DNA from: Phoebastria nigripes
Taxonomy: Eukaryota > Chordata > Aves > Procellariiformes > Diomedeidae
Direction of reading: 5' to 3'
Assembly (NCBI GenBank): GCA_035582835.1
Contig: JAYKAV010000489.1
Coordinates: forward strand, 409,768 to 473,767
Length of the DNA: 64,000 nucleotides
In this document: one piece after another, positions 36,041 to 45,446 of the stretch
Layout: each line of letters starts with the position of its first letter
How positions within the stretch are numbered: the stretch's first letter is position 1
Translations under genes and position numbers: made by a program
Notes under the pieces: model-generated
What the model was told of the DNA's origin: nothing
Databases searched by the model: none
The model's input: only the letters and a program-made list of their open reading frames with translations

Positions 36041-39000
36041 GCAGGTATCCCTGTTGGGTCGCTGACACTGAGCCAATCCATCACTGACTTGTGCTCCCTG
36101 TCCCTCCCTTGAGAGGGGGAGATGAAATGAGCCACTGAAAGCTAGCTGGCACGGCTGCTGCCTTCACGCTCTGCTGGAGCTCAGCTTACTTTCATGTTTC
36201 ACTTTTGATTATTGAAGTCCAAATTGTAATGAGAGATGATTAGAGCGGCAGAGAGCTGATGGTGCCCACCTACGTGAAAGACAGTGTAGGGGTCCACCAA
36301 GAAAGCTGGATGGGCAGTGGGTCTGACTCGCTGCCAAAGTGGAAGGTAGTGAGCACCTATGGAGAGGGGAGGAACGGGCAGATGCCAAGTAAGTAGAGGC
36401 TCCGAGGAAGGACTTTAGCAGGCAGCTTCCCAGCTATGTTTGTCAGTCACCCACCAGTTGTTGCTTTTCTTTGAGCATGATGCTGTGTTTGGAGGTCTTG
36501 GAGCATAACCCAGGCGATAGCACGGTCCTAGCTCTGCCCTTGCCTTGCTAAATGGACCCTAGAGAATATGGGCCATTCTAGTGTGAGGGCATCAAGCTTC
36601 CTTGGGGTCTTCTGTTATCCTGGACATGCCTAGGAAGGATTTGTTTCCTCCTGAAGAAGTCAGTGGCATGGGAAAAACTGGCGGCTCCATCAGCTAGTGC
36701 TCTGAATGACACTGCGTTAGCATCACTCCTTGAGCACTTGGAGGACTAATGCTAGCGTATCACATGCCACTGGCTCAGCTCCAGGGATGTCGGCATTCGT
36801 CTCCCTGCATCTCCTGAGAGCGCTGTGAAAACCACACTGGTCATGGTACAAATATTCTTAGCATTCAAAGAAGCAGAAATATTTTCTGTCTCTTTATGCC
36901 AAAAACAACAAGGGTGGTTGAGGGCTATTTTCTACTGCCACCCCTTTGCTCTAACGTAAGGCTGTGGATCCTAAATAGGGCCTTACTGCACTGTTACTGT
37001 GGTCCACATCACTTGCCTTTCTCTCTTCTCTATCTGCCAGCAAGCAAGATTCAACCGCAGCACTGATTTGGGGGATAACCAATGCATTTGTCCATCTGTC
37101 ATGTGTCTGGGCATGTATGCTCTGCTGAGCAAGGCTGATGAAGGTGGGGATGACAAGGGGCCATTTGTTCTGCCTTGGTCGATCTGCCTAGATGCTTTAG
37201 ATGCTGAATGGAGGCATGGAAATCTCTTAGGCTCCCTGTGCAGAAGATTGCACTGGTTGTACAATCTGTGCCNAGAGGGGAATACTTTCAGCCCCTTTTT
37301 TCCCATCTCTTCCCCAAAAGAGAGAGGACCAGCTCCCAGTTTGGCTGTCAACAATTGCGTTAGATGGGTTCAGGACAGGTTGCGTCTGGGCCTAGAGGAA
37401 CCAGTACAAATCTTCTGGTCCCCAGGCAGCGCACACGTAACGCAGAGCTCTCTACAAACTTAGCATAAGGCAATAGTGGAGATGGATGAGACTCTGTGAG
37501 AATGTTGTAAGGTTCAGATAAAATCTGCAGTTCTCAGGGCAGGGTCTCTGTGCGGTGGTGTCGAGGGTAAATGGAGTTTACCCACTTGGAACGTGAGTGA
37601 CATGCTGTTTATCCATTTCTCATCTACACCAGGCAATGGAAATAATTTCTTTTAATATCCTGTCTTGACGTTGGGATGGAGGGGGGAGTCACCCCACCGG
37701 GGGCTCAGGAGCAGGTGCATGGGGGGTCACAGGAATGCTACCATTCCCATGGCATCAGAGGGGGCTCTGGGCTTACTGGGAAGACTGGGGGGTGGCTTTT
37801 CACCCAAAATTTATACAAGGGTGTACTGCTAAGGAAAGGTCTGAAACCCCCTGAGTTATGTTGTGCACTGTGCAGAGAGCACCCTCACTTATGTTCTCTC
37901 TCCGCTGGCATCTTCTCTCATAATCATTCATCCTCTCTATAAACAGATTTCCCAGTAATGGTTTTCATTTTCTTTGAAGTGTCCCATTCATTCTGCTGCT
38001 CTGCCCATTCATGTGCTCAGGGTTCCTTGAAAGGAAGACAGACACAAACATCCAAAGTGCTTGAAATATGCTAGCAGGGGGAGGGGGTGGGCAGAGGCAT
38101 TTCTTTTAAAATATTTGAGGAGACTTTCATCCTTTTTACTTTTTCATCCTTTTTACATTTTTTTCACCTAAATAATTCTCTCTTCTTGATTTTTGGGTTG
38201 CTTTCCCCCCATAGAGATCCCAACAAAGCATGGTTTCTAAATTCCACCCCTCGCAATCTGTTCCTGCTGCTTTAAACTATTAATAAATTGAAAGCATGTT
38301 CTGGAGGCTGATTTAATCCAGCCCCAAAGTTAAGCAGGTGCTGAATTGGTCTGCTGATGGGGTACATTTCTGAACTGGGGCCTTCCAGGCTAAGACATGA
38401 CTGTCATCAGGGCTCTGTGGCTGGGTTCATGCGAATAGAAAGGAATATTTGGCCCTGAAAATCAGGAATTGTACGTATTCCCTGCGAGGGCAGGGAATTG
38501 CAAGGAAGGGCTACTTGTCTTTTTAGGGCAGACATAAACCCGAAATGGTGGTTGGTTACAGCATGCCGTGCCCTGTAACATTTCACCCCCATCAGGGTCC
38601 CTTTCCGCTGCAGTAACAGCCTAGATTTAAGGTTGCAAATGCTGCTTCATTTTGTCCTGATGTCCTTTGTCATACCTCTGTGGTGTCTGAACCTCCCAGT
38701 GCTTCCTCATGGGACCAATCTTCAGCAATCCTCCTCCTCTGGTTGAAGAGGGACCTTGCTCTAACCCCGGAGAATGGTGTCAAACAAACCTATTTCATTT
38801 CAATGACAAGGTGATGGCTTGCAATTGGCTCTAATTACATCCTCATAGACTTGTCCCAGCATAAGGGGAGACCTTGCAATTCTGATTAAAATTAGAAGTG
38901 TGCAGACTTTCCAAGGGAGGCTGAGTTTGGGTTTAGAGCAGAGATGAGACCTCAGCCTGGGCGAAACGGCTGCTTCTGCTCTTGGTAACAACCCTGTGAG

Positions 39001-39110
39001 CATTTGCAAAAGCAAGTGCCCCAAGCGAGTTCTCAACTGCGCTTTTTCTCTTGACACTTGGCGTTTCAGCCCACACATTCAAGACTGCGCGTGGCATTTG
39101 GGACTGTATT
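36041..39110. other. Noncoding sequence with a few AT-rich patches
   Basis: No gene recognised, including the 154-codon frame at 36999-37463, which spans an ambiguous base at 37273. 36,180-36,245 and 38,815-38,910 have homeodomain-type words (TTTGATTATTGAAG, CTCTAATTACATCC, GATTAAAATTAGAAG). A 17-bp unit, TTCATCCTTTTTACTTT, is repeated twice at about 38,126-38,159, imperfect at its last bases. Confidence 0.45.
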
Positions 39111-39704
39111 TGTGGCCAGCTTGAGGGCTTGGGGTTCTTTTTAATTATTGTTATATAGTTATAGACTGGGGGCTTGCTGTATGGGAGCGAGAATGGGTTT
39201 GCTGTTTCTGCACCAGATTTTTGCATTGGGTTGGTTTTTATTAGGACATGTTTGGCTTTGATTTCAGATTTATATGTTGTTCTGTTCTATCAGGCTCCAA
39301 TAGGCTTTTTGAATCCAGGCCCCCATATAAATGGAGAATTATGATTCTAACATTATGCCTAGTAGCAATAATAATAAAGAACTGGAGGTTCATATTCATG
39401 TGAGCTGCAAGCCTAAATTCTCTTTCAAGGGACTGAACCTCTGCGTGGCTGCAGACTAGGGAGGACACTCCATGTCGGGGGTGGAAGGTCTGTGCCCGCT
39501 CGACTAAGAGGGGTTGGGTCTGGACCAGATTTGGGTGAGGAACAGAACTGGGGGAAGGAGGGAGGAACAAGCCAGCCCCTAGCATACCACAAATGTGTTT
39601 TATATTGTAATATCAAACATTGGCTTATTCTGTGTTTTCTGTTAAAACAAGTCATAAAAGAACTACTTAAAGGGGACTCCATTCCTATATTTTATATATA
39701 CCCA
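39111..39704. other. AT-rich flank of the CpG-island cluster
   Basis: Sequence such as TTTAATTATTGTTATATAG (39,140), ATAATAATAAAGAAC (39,368) and TTTTATATTGTAATATC (39,598) marks a low-GC block just before a sharp rise in GC at about 39.71 kb. There are no coding frames. It could be part of a conserved promoter-proximal element. Confidence 0.35.
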
Positions 39705-40110
39705 CAGAGAACATGTGGAGCGCAGATAACGGTGACCAACCTTCCCCCGCCGCTTCGCTCCTTCTCCCCCCACTGCCCCATTCATCTCCGCGATCTAATA
39801 AGAAAAAGAACAGAGCTGGTGTTAACACAGGAGGGGTTGTTAATCTATTCGGAAACGGATTTTCGGGTCCAGGCATGCTATTTTTTTTTTTGGCTGAGAG
39901 GGGAAAGGAAGGGATGTGCATCTTGTTTCTTGGGGCCGGAGCCCAGGGCAGGCGTGGAGCGCGGTGCCCGGGGAGGGGGCGGCCGGGGCTCGCTCCCCTC
40001 GGTGGGGCTGCTGGAGGGGCTGGGCGGAGGGCGGGAGGGCTGTTTGGCTTGGGGTGGGATGTAACTGATAGCAGGGAAGAGCTGTCACAATAGCGGGATA
40101 GGAAACCGGC
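39705..40110. promoter_or_regulatory. CpG island, segment A of the left cluster
   Basis: GC content and CpG frequency rise abruptly (GGCGTGGAGCGCGGTGCCCG around 39,951-39,970, then GGCGGCCGGGGC). Near the left edge is a perfect 10-bp palindrome GTGTTAACAC (39819-39828) followed by GTTGTTAATC (39836-39845), which resemble HNF1 or T-box half-sites. The 190-codon plus frame across 39492-40064 starts outside the island, is driven by composition and has no domain. A promoter or unmethylated regulatory island is the natural reading, but no TSS element is distinctive. Confidence 0.6.
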
Positions 40111-40249
40111 TGTCCGGGACAGACCCAGCTTTTAAAAGCCCCTAATCTGCCAGTCTATGTATTAAAGGGCTGATTTGAGGGGAGGACACGGGGGGAGGGG
40201 GGTTAAAGAGGAGGCCTGACTCCTGTTAGCTCCTTCTAATGAGGCAGTT

Positions 40250-40700
40250 GAATAGCATTTAAAAGGGCTCCTGGCCTGGCATGAAATCTCACAAAGGAAC
40301 CTCCTTATTTTAATGCACGCAACTGACTTTGCTTTACAAACACTTTTATAGTGTCCAGACACTTACAAATCGACCTTCAGTGATTCTTGAGTTAATACGA
40401 AGTCTTGGGAAACATTAATGCGCTATTAAAAAAGAAAGTCTCTCAATAGATCTTTCTAGTCTTACAAACACGCTCAGAGTTCTTGAGTACTCAACTCCGG
40501 GTATAAAAATGTAAAGTCGTTTAAGGCTATTAATGGGGGGAGGGAGCCGATCCTGCATTCCTTGCCCGAGTCTCTCATTTAAGCTATTAACCTCCCGCTT
40601 GCAGGGGTTTTTTTTCTGCCCGAGTAAAGAGCAACGGATTTTGGCTTCGAGCAAACATATTTAAACCTCGAAGAAGGGCTTGTGTGTCGGCAAGTTTATC
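40250..40700. promoter_or_regulatory. Candidate conserved element with forkhead and homeodomain-type sites
   Basis: An AT-leaning block lies between CpG-rich segments. TTACAAACAC, a perfect match to the forkhead RYMAAYA core (ACAAACA), occurs twice, at 40334-40343 and 40462-40471. A 14-bp palindrome, AGTGTC-CA-GACACT, lies at 40350-40363. Homeodomain words include TTAATGCACGC (40310), CATTAATGCGCTATTAA (40413-40429) and two AGCTATTAA/GGCTATTAA words. No ORF has a domain. Enhancer or promoter-proximal function is inferred from density and setting. Confidence 0.4.
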
Positions 40701-40730
40701 TTCCCCCCCTCGATATGTCAGTTGGTTTAA

Positions 40731-40807
40731 TTAAAAAAAAACCAAAACAACAACAACAAAACCCACCAACCAACCAAACAAACCAACACCAAAACACCAA
40801 ACCAACA
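40731..40807 (+). repeat. A/C-rich low-complexity tract (CAA/CCAA)
   Basis: The plus strand is almost entirely A and C, with CAACAACAA and repeated CCAA or CCAAC words. It is a strand-asymmetric simple sequence, and the reading frame over it is an artefact. Confidence 0.9.
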
Positions 40808-41249
40808 GCCCTGTTACCTCTCCCTACAGACCTCGGCTCTCTAATTACCGAACAATGCGGGGAAAGAATTTTAGGGGTCCCATCCTGCCGAGCGAAAAAC
40901 TGGAGGGGATGGGAGCGGTGAGATTGGGTCCTGTCTGCAAGCAGCTTGGAAAATACTCCCTTCCCTAAAAAAAAAAATAAAAATCGCTGCAGCAGAAGGG
41001 AAACGGTTTAAATTGGCAAGCGAGATTAATGAGGGATGTAGAAAGAGCGAAGTAAATCGTAGTGGAATAGCTCGACGCGGCAGGAAGTGTGTGTGTGTAT
41101 ATATGTGGAGTGTGGGTATGTATATAATACGTATAGCTTGTGCTGATCTTGTGTGAGAGATGCTGGAGTCTGGGTTTGGGAGCTGGGTTTCCCAGGGGGT
41201 TTGTCCCACAGACACGGAAAGGGCCGGGGAAGGAGGAAAAGGGCTGAGA
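40808..41249. repeat. AT-rich spacer with a GT/TA microsatellite
   Basis: An interrupted GTGTGTGTGT-TATATATG repeat runs about 41,087-41,134, preceded by an A10 run near 40,968-40,977. No gene. It separates CpG-rich segments A and B. Confidence 0.7.
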
Positions 41250-41975
41250 AAGGACTGCGGTGATGAAGATGGGGCCGAGGTCGGGGGGGGGGCCTTTTGG
41301 GACGTGTTTTAGTGGGGGGGAGTCGCTTTCCCCGGCCCCTGCCTGCTGCGGCTCCCCGGCAAACCCCAGCCTTTCTTACGGTGAAAACTCGTTTCTCATA
41401 GATTCGTTTTCGGGGTTTTTCCCTTGGCGGCGGCTCCTCCGCCGGGCTGAGCGGGGGAGCGGCGGCAGGAGCCCGGCTGTGGGGCGGGGGGCTCCCCGCA
41501 GCCACCCCGCCCGGCGGTGCGGGCAGCGGCTGCGCTGCGGGGGGGACTCCAGCGCTTGGGAAAAAAACCAAACCCGACAAACCCCAAACACCCCACTCTC
41601 ACGGTCCAAATTATCTGCTCTCAGCGCTGGGCTCCGATAAGGCCGGGCGCTGCGCAGACAGAGGCTGCGGGGCCGGGGGGGGGGGGGCGCGGACCCCCGC
41701 GCGGAATCGTCGCTCTTTAAATAACCATCTCCCGTCTCTCGGTTGGTTTTTCTTTTCTTTCTTTTTTTTTTTTTTTCCCCCCCCTCTCTTCAAGGCACCT
41801 CAGGGAACAAAGAAACAATTTAAACCCGGCTCTAGGGAAACCAGCAGTCCCGTCCTAATGACGGGGCGTTGTTTGTGCAGAGCCGGCCGCGCCGCTCCGC
41901 TCCGCGCAGGCTGAGCGCGGAGGCTCCGCTCCAGCGCACCGCGGAGGGGGGAGCCGAGAGGAGCCGGGAAAATAA
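41250..41975. promoter_or_regulatory. CpG island, segment B (strongest of the left cluster)
   Basis: Dense CpG and GC: GGCGGCGGCTCCTCCGCCGG at 41426-41445, then CGCAGCCACCCCGCCCGGCG, and 41,880-41,960 with GCCGGCCGCGCCGC and repeated CTCCGC words. A G13 run lies at 41675-41687. The 184-codon minus frame at 41026-41580 is proline/arginine-rich from composition and carries no domain. This is the most likely promoter island in the window, direction unknown. It could drive a noncoding RNA or a distant first exon. Confidence 0.7.
41747..41791 (+). repeat. Polypyrimidine tract (T-rich then C8)
   Basis: About 45 consecutive pyrimidines: TTTTTCTTTTCTTTC, then a T15 run, a C8 run and TCTCTTC. It lies inside CpG island B. 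Long homopurine-homopyrimidine tracts can adopt triplex (H-DNA) structure and are length-unstable. Confidence 0.9.
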
Positions 41976-42200
41976 ACAATGCTCTGTTTTATCTCTTTGC
42001 TGCCCCCTCTTCGGTTAAATTCGTGGGAGGGGGAGTGGATTTAAGCATACGAACAGCTGCTTAAAATCTAATATAGACAAATGGACATCTTGTATAACAT
42101 TAAGTTTTAGTAGGCAACTCATTTATTTTGAAGTGCTCTTGCGAATAGTTTGGCAAAGAGCTTTTTCTCCCTCCTGTTCCTGGAAAGTAGCTGGAGAATT
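41976..42200. promoter_or_regulatory. AT-rich element between CpG segments B and C
   Basis: Includes AAATAAACAATGCTCTG (41,970-41,986, with a SOX-like ACAATG), CATACGAACAGCTGCTTAAA (42047-42066, E-box CAGCTG) and TAACATTAAGTTTTAG. It has the non-repetitive texture of conserved promoter-proximal sequence. Inference only. Confidence 0.3.
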
Positions 42201-43030
42201 TGCTGGGCAGAACTGGGGTCGGGTGTTTGGGAAGGAAAAGGGGGCTCTGTCCGTGGAGCCCTCGGGTCGCCCACCCCAGCGCTCCGGGCTGGCGACGGTT
42301 CCCCTTCATCCAGCTGAAAAACTAATAGGAACAACCCCCAAATAAAATTAGACGTAGAGGAAGACCATGAGGATAAAAGATANATTTATTATTCGGGCAA
42401 TTTAGTGCTTCTGCAAGCGCCTTTAGAGAATCTAACACTTGCAGCGTTTGAAATGCAAAGCTCTGGGGCATCCCCCTCTTTAGGCTTGTGCGATATTAAA
42501 CCAAAAAAGCACGGCACAGGGGTATTTTTAGTTTGTAAATCGCTCAGTAAGAGCGGATTCCGCCGTGGGAAGCTGTCGGTGACGGAGCAGGGTGCTCCTG
42601 CCTCGGCGGCTGCCCGGGATGGGCACACGGGCTGCTCCGCGCCTCTGTCAGGGGACGGAGAATAATAAATTCGGCTCCGAGTTTTATAGGAACGGCGGAG
42701 CCAAGAGCACACAGGCTAAAAGCAAACCTGTGTCCAGCCAAGCGTGCGGAGAGCGGCTCCAAATGAGAGGATTAGAGTTTCGCGGGCGGGGGGGGAAAGC
42801 CAAACTAACTAGAGAATAAAGATTTTATTCGTGGAGGTGTGCGCCTGGGTGCTGTCACCCACTGAGGGTGCCCGTGTCTCTTCTCTCCGGGCGAAGGAGT
42901 CTGTTCTGCCCGTCCCGAACGGGCAGAGCCGCCGTCCTCCGCCAAAATCCCTTCCCGGAGCAGAGTCTCTAGGGCTGGATACAGGGGAAAAAAGGGGAAA
43001 ACTGCAATTGTTTGNGAGCTCATAGGGATA
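42201..43030. promoter_or_regulatory. CpG island, segment C (moderate)
   Basis: Intermediate CpG density (GGTCGCCCACCCCAGCGCTC near 42,264; CCTCGGCGGCTGCCCGGGAT at 42601-42620), with AT-rich interruptions near 42,330-42,390. Ambiguous bases lie at 42383 and 43015. No reading frame has a domain. It belongs to the same island cluster as B and D. Confidence 0.5.
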
Positions 43031-43250
43031 CCAGGTCCCTCTGCTTGAGCCGTTACCCTTTCCTGCCTTCCACGTTTATTTGTAGGGACAAAAATCCCGT
43101 AATTTGCCTTAAATTTTTGTTTAATTCGTTATGTAGGTAAATTTTTTTCTGCTTCGTACTAAGACGATCTGGTGAATTACTACATGGGAAACAGCCCGGT
43201 CCCCAGGATAAAGTTTTCTGCCTGCTCAGGGGTTTGTTTATCGTTTTTCT
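43031..43250. other. AT-rich gap within the CpG-island cluster
   Basis: Low-GC sequence with TTAAATTTTTGTTTAATTCG (43110-43129) and ACTACATGGG. No gene or repeat. Confidence 0.4.
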
Positions 43251-44410
43251 TCCCGCAGAAACCACTTTCTTGAGCTCCCGGTGCGGCGACAGCGAGCGAA
43301 AACCCCTCTGGGCTTTACCGCTCGGGGAAAGATGCGATCCGGGGGTTAAAATACGGGTGGTTTTAGGCTGGGATCCTTCGGGTATTTTTTTCCTTCCTGG
43401 TAATTTTTCAAAAACAGATTTGCCCCGTTTAGGTGGGGAAAAAAATTGTAGAAACGTTCAGCGTGGTTAGAAAACGCGTTCTTGAAGCAAGAGGGGCAAA
43501 CAGAGCGGCGAGAGCTTTGGGGAAGGTATTAAGCCCTCGTTCTCTGTGACTGCACGCGGCTGTTCAAACACCCTTGCAGCGAGATGGGGATGGAAGCGGA
43601 GCGGAGCCCCGGCGCGGGAGAGCCGGGCGGCCGCGGTCCCCGGGCCGGGCGGACCCGCGGAGCAGCCGGCCCGGCGGCTGGGGGTGATTTATTGTGTGTT
43701 GGTTTGAGATCGTTCCCCCAAAACAGAAACAAACCATTGATCTCCCTGAAGGGCGAAAACCCCCGGCTCTGCTCCCGCAGGCGGAGGGGAGCCGGCGCCC
43801 GCGGACGACGCGCACGGGGGCGGCGGGAGCTCCGCGCCCGCGCAGCTGGGGCGCAGGGACGGGGTGGGTGTCTTCTCTCGCTGTTCGGAGCCAGGGAATA
43901 TACATTTTTTACCCCCAAACCCTTGGCTCGGCGGGGGAGGAACCGCTCGCTGCTGTCGCTCTTAGGTCCCGGCTTAATGAAACGTTACCGCTTAAGGAAG
44001 CGATCGAGCCTGCCCGCGCACCGAAGGTGGCTGGATGTGTCTGTTAGCCCTCAATTATAACTCCATTAATATCTTGTGCTCACGGTCAGCAGCGCGTCCG
44101 CGGAGCAGGAGATCGCCCTGCCTGCGCGCCGGGCAGCGGAGGCAAAGCGCGCAGCTCTTGCCAGGTATTATCGTTACTATGATTATTATGATGGTTATGA
44201 TTGTATCCGCCGGTGCCCGCTCCTCTCCGCGCATCCCAGCTCCCTCCCCGGCGCTGGGAACCGCACCAGCCCCGAGGTGTTAACGAGGGGACTAAAGGCC
44301 GGGGCTGGGGAGCGGGCGCGGAGCCCCGCGGAGGGGAGCGGAGCCCCGCGGAGGGGAGCGGGGCGGCCCGGCCCGCACCGCCGGTAGTGCTGTGTAGGAA
44401 ACGCCTTGGG
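43251..44410. promoter_or_regulatory. CpG island, segment D
   Basis: Very CpG-rich at 43,590-43,690 (CCCCGGCGCGGGAG, GGCGGCCGCGGTCC), 43,780-43,860 and 44,090-44,400. The 158-codon plus frame starting at 43584 is arginine/glycine/alanine-rich because of composition and has no recognisable domain. A TATGATTATTATGATGG microsatellite-like stretch sits at about 44,175-44,200. It is a plausible promoter or bivalent regulatory island, with no distinct TSS motif. Confidence 0.65.
44321..44360 (+). repeat. Perfect 20-bp GC-rich tandem repeat, two copies
   Basis: The unit GAGCCCCGCGGAGGGGAGCG is repeated without change at 44321-44340 and 44341-44360 inside CpG island D. It is likely variable in copy number. 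Two copies may also be an assembly underestimate in such GC-rich sequence. Confidence 0.95.
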
Positions 44411-44429
44411 TTTCTTTACGGGCTCATTT

Positions 44430-45200
44430 TCTCAGAGGAGGATTTTACTGCATGCGTAAAGAATTTTGAAAAGCAGTGGTAAATATTTTCTCTTCTGGCA
44501 AGTTATTTATTGGCATGAAGAGAGGATTTTTTTTTTTTTTCTTTCCTCTTTATAAAGCTACATGTGGTGACCATATAGGATCAGAAATAATGTGGCCTTT
44601 CTGGTTTTGAAGAACTGCTAATGTCATTAAAGGTCTTCCTAACACGCCAGCTAGGAGTTCAAAAAGCCTCGCCTTTTATCCTGGGCATATATTTGGTTGT
44701 TTATAAAGTGCAGACTTCCTTATGCTTCAAGTGCATCAGGAGGATTTCTTAACTCTGTAGAAGGATCTGTTTTCAACTATATTCTTCTTTGGAAATTGGA
44801 CTGTTTAACTAGTGTCTTTCACACTTCTTTTCTGGCTGCTATTTTTATACATTCAACCACAGAAGAGGTTCCCGCACACAGAAGCAAACAAAGAATTTTC
44901 CCCTCTGCTTCGTATTACAGAAAATATCTGCGCCGGCCACTAATTGTCCATTAGTGCTAATAAGTGGCTAAAACAATATCAGAAGATAACCCGAGCAACC
45001 TGTCGTCTTTATTTTAATTTGACTTACTGAAGTCGGAAAGGTTTTTGACGAAGACCCGACTAGACGTGTCCAGGGAATCTGTGTACTAAACTTTTGGACT
45101 GTTGATTTTGAGGGTCACTTATCTAAGCTAAGTTCAAAGTGTCACCTGCTTTAATCCCTTTTCTGTCATGCTCGGAGAGACTCCACACAGCACACACTCT
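44430..45200. promoter_or_regulatory. AT-rich candidate enhancer with a homeodomain inverted repeat
   Basis: This block follows CpG island D directly. CACTAAT-TGTCC-ATTAGTG at 44938-44956 is a perfect 7-bp inverted repeat carrying two TAAT/ATTA homeodomain half-sites, followed at once by GCTAATAAGTGGC. Other words include TGTTTATAAAG (about 44,699, forkhead/TATA-like), AGCTACATGTGG and ACCTGCTTTAATCCC (about 45,144). A T14 run is at 44527-44540. No ORF of note. Sites are seen directly, function is inferred. Confidence 0.4.
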
Positions 45201-45404
45201 GCTTCTCAGAGCGCCTGGAAAAAAACCCTCTGTCTCGATTTTTTTTTTCCCCCCATTTTCCCTCACAAATACATTAGGAATTTCTCCCCTCGATTCTAGT
45301 GACTCTTAGGAAAAACTCATTTGAATTCAATTATTAATATTTTCCGGGCATACTCTTTTAGTGTGCCATTTGTAATATATTAGGATGAATTATATGTTGG
45401 TTTG
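45201..45404. other. AT-rich sequence with TAAT/ATTA words
   Basis: Contains TTTGAATTCAATTATTAATA (45,319-45,340) and TGTAATATATTAGGATGAAT (45,371-45,390), after a T/C tract at 45,240-45,256. It may extend the preceding block. Confidence 0.35.
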
Positions 45405-45435
<31 letters not shown>

Positions 45436-45446
45436 AGGGGGGGGGG
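45405..45446 (+). repeat. Composite homopolymer: T17, A12, then G10
   Basis: A run of 17 T is followed directly by 12 A, then GAA and 10 G. The T/A junction is self-complementary and could form a cruciform or hairpin. Homopolymers of this kind are prone to sequencing-length error. Confidence 0.9.

Noticed and set aside
39492..40064. 190-codon plus-strand ORF into CpG island A
   Set aside because: The island part is Gly/Arg-rich by composition. The start lies in AT-rich sequence with no homology visible.
41026..41580. 184-codon minus-strand proline/arginine-rich ORF
   Set aside because: Expected by chance in a CpG island. It includes a GT-microsatellite-encoded Thr/His stretch and no domain.
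43584..44060. 158-codon plus ORF in CpG island D as a possible first exon
   Set aside because: Arg/Gly/Ala-rich from composition. A possible donor exists, but no acceptor or downstream exon can be identified.
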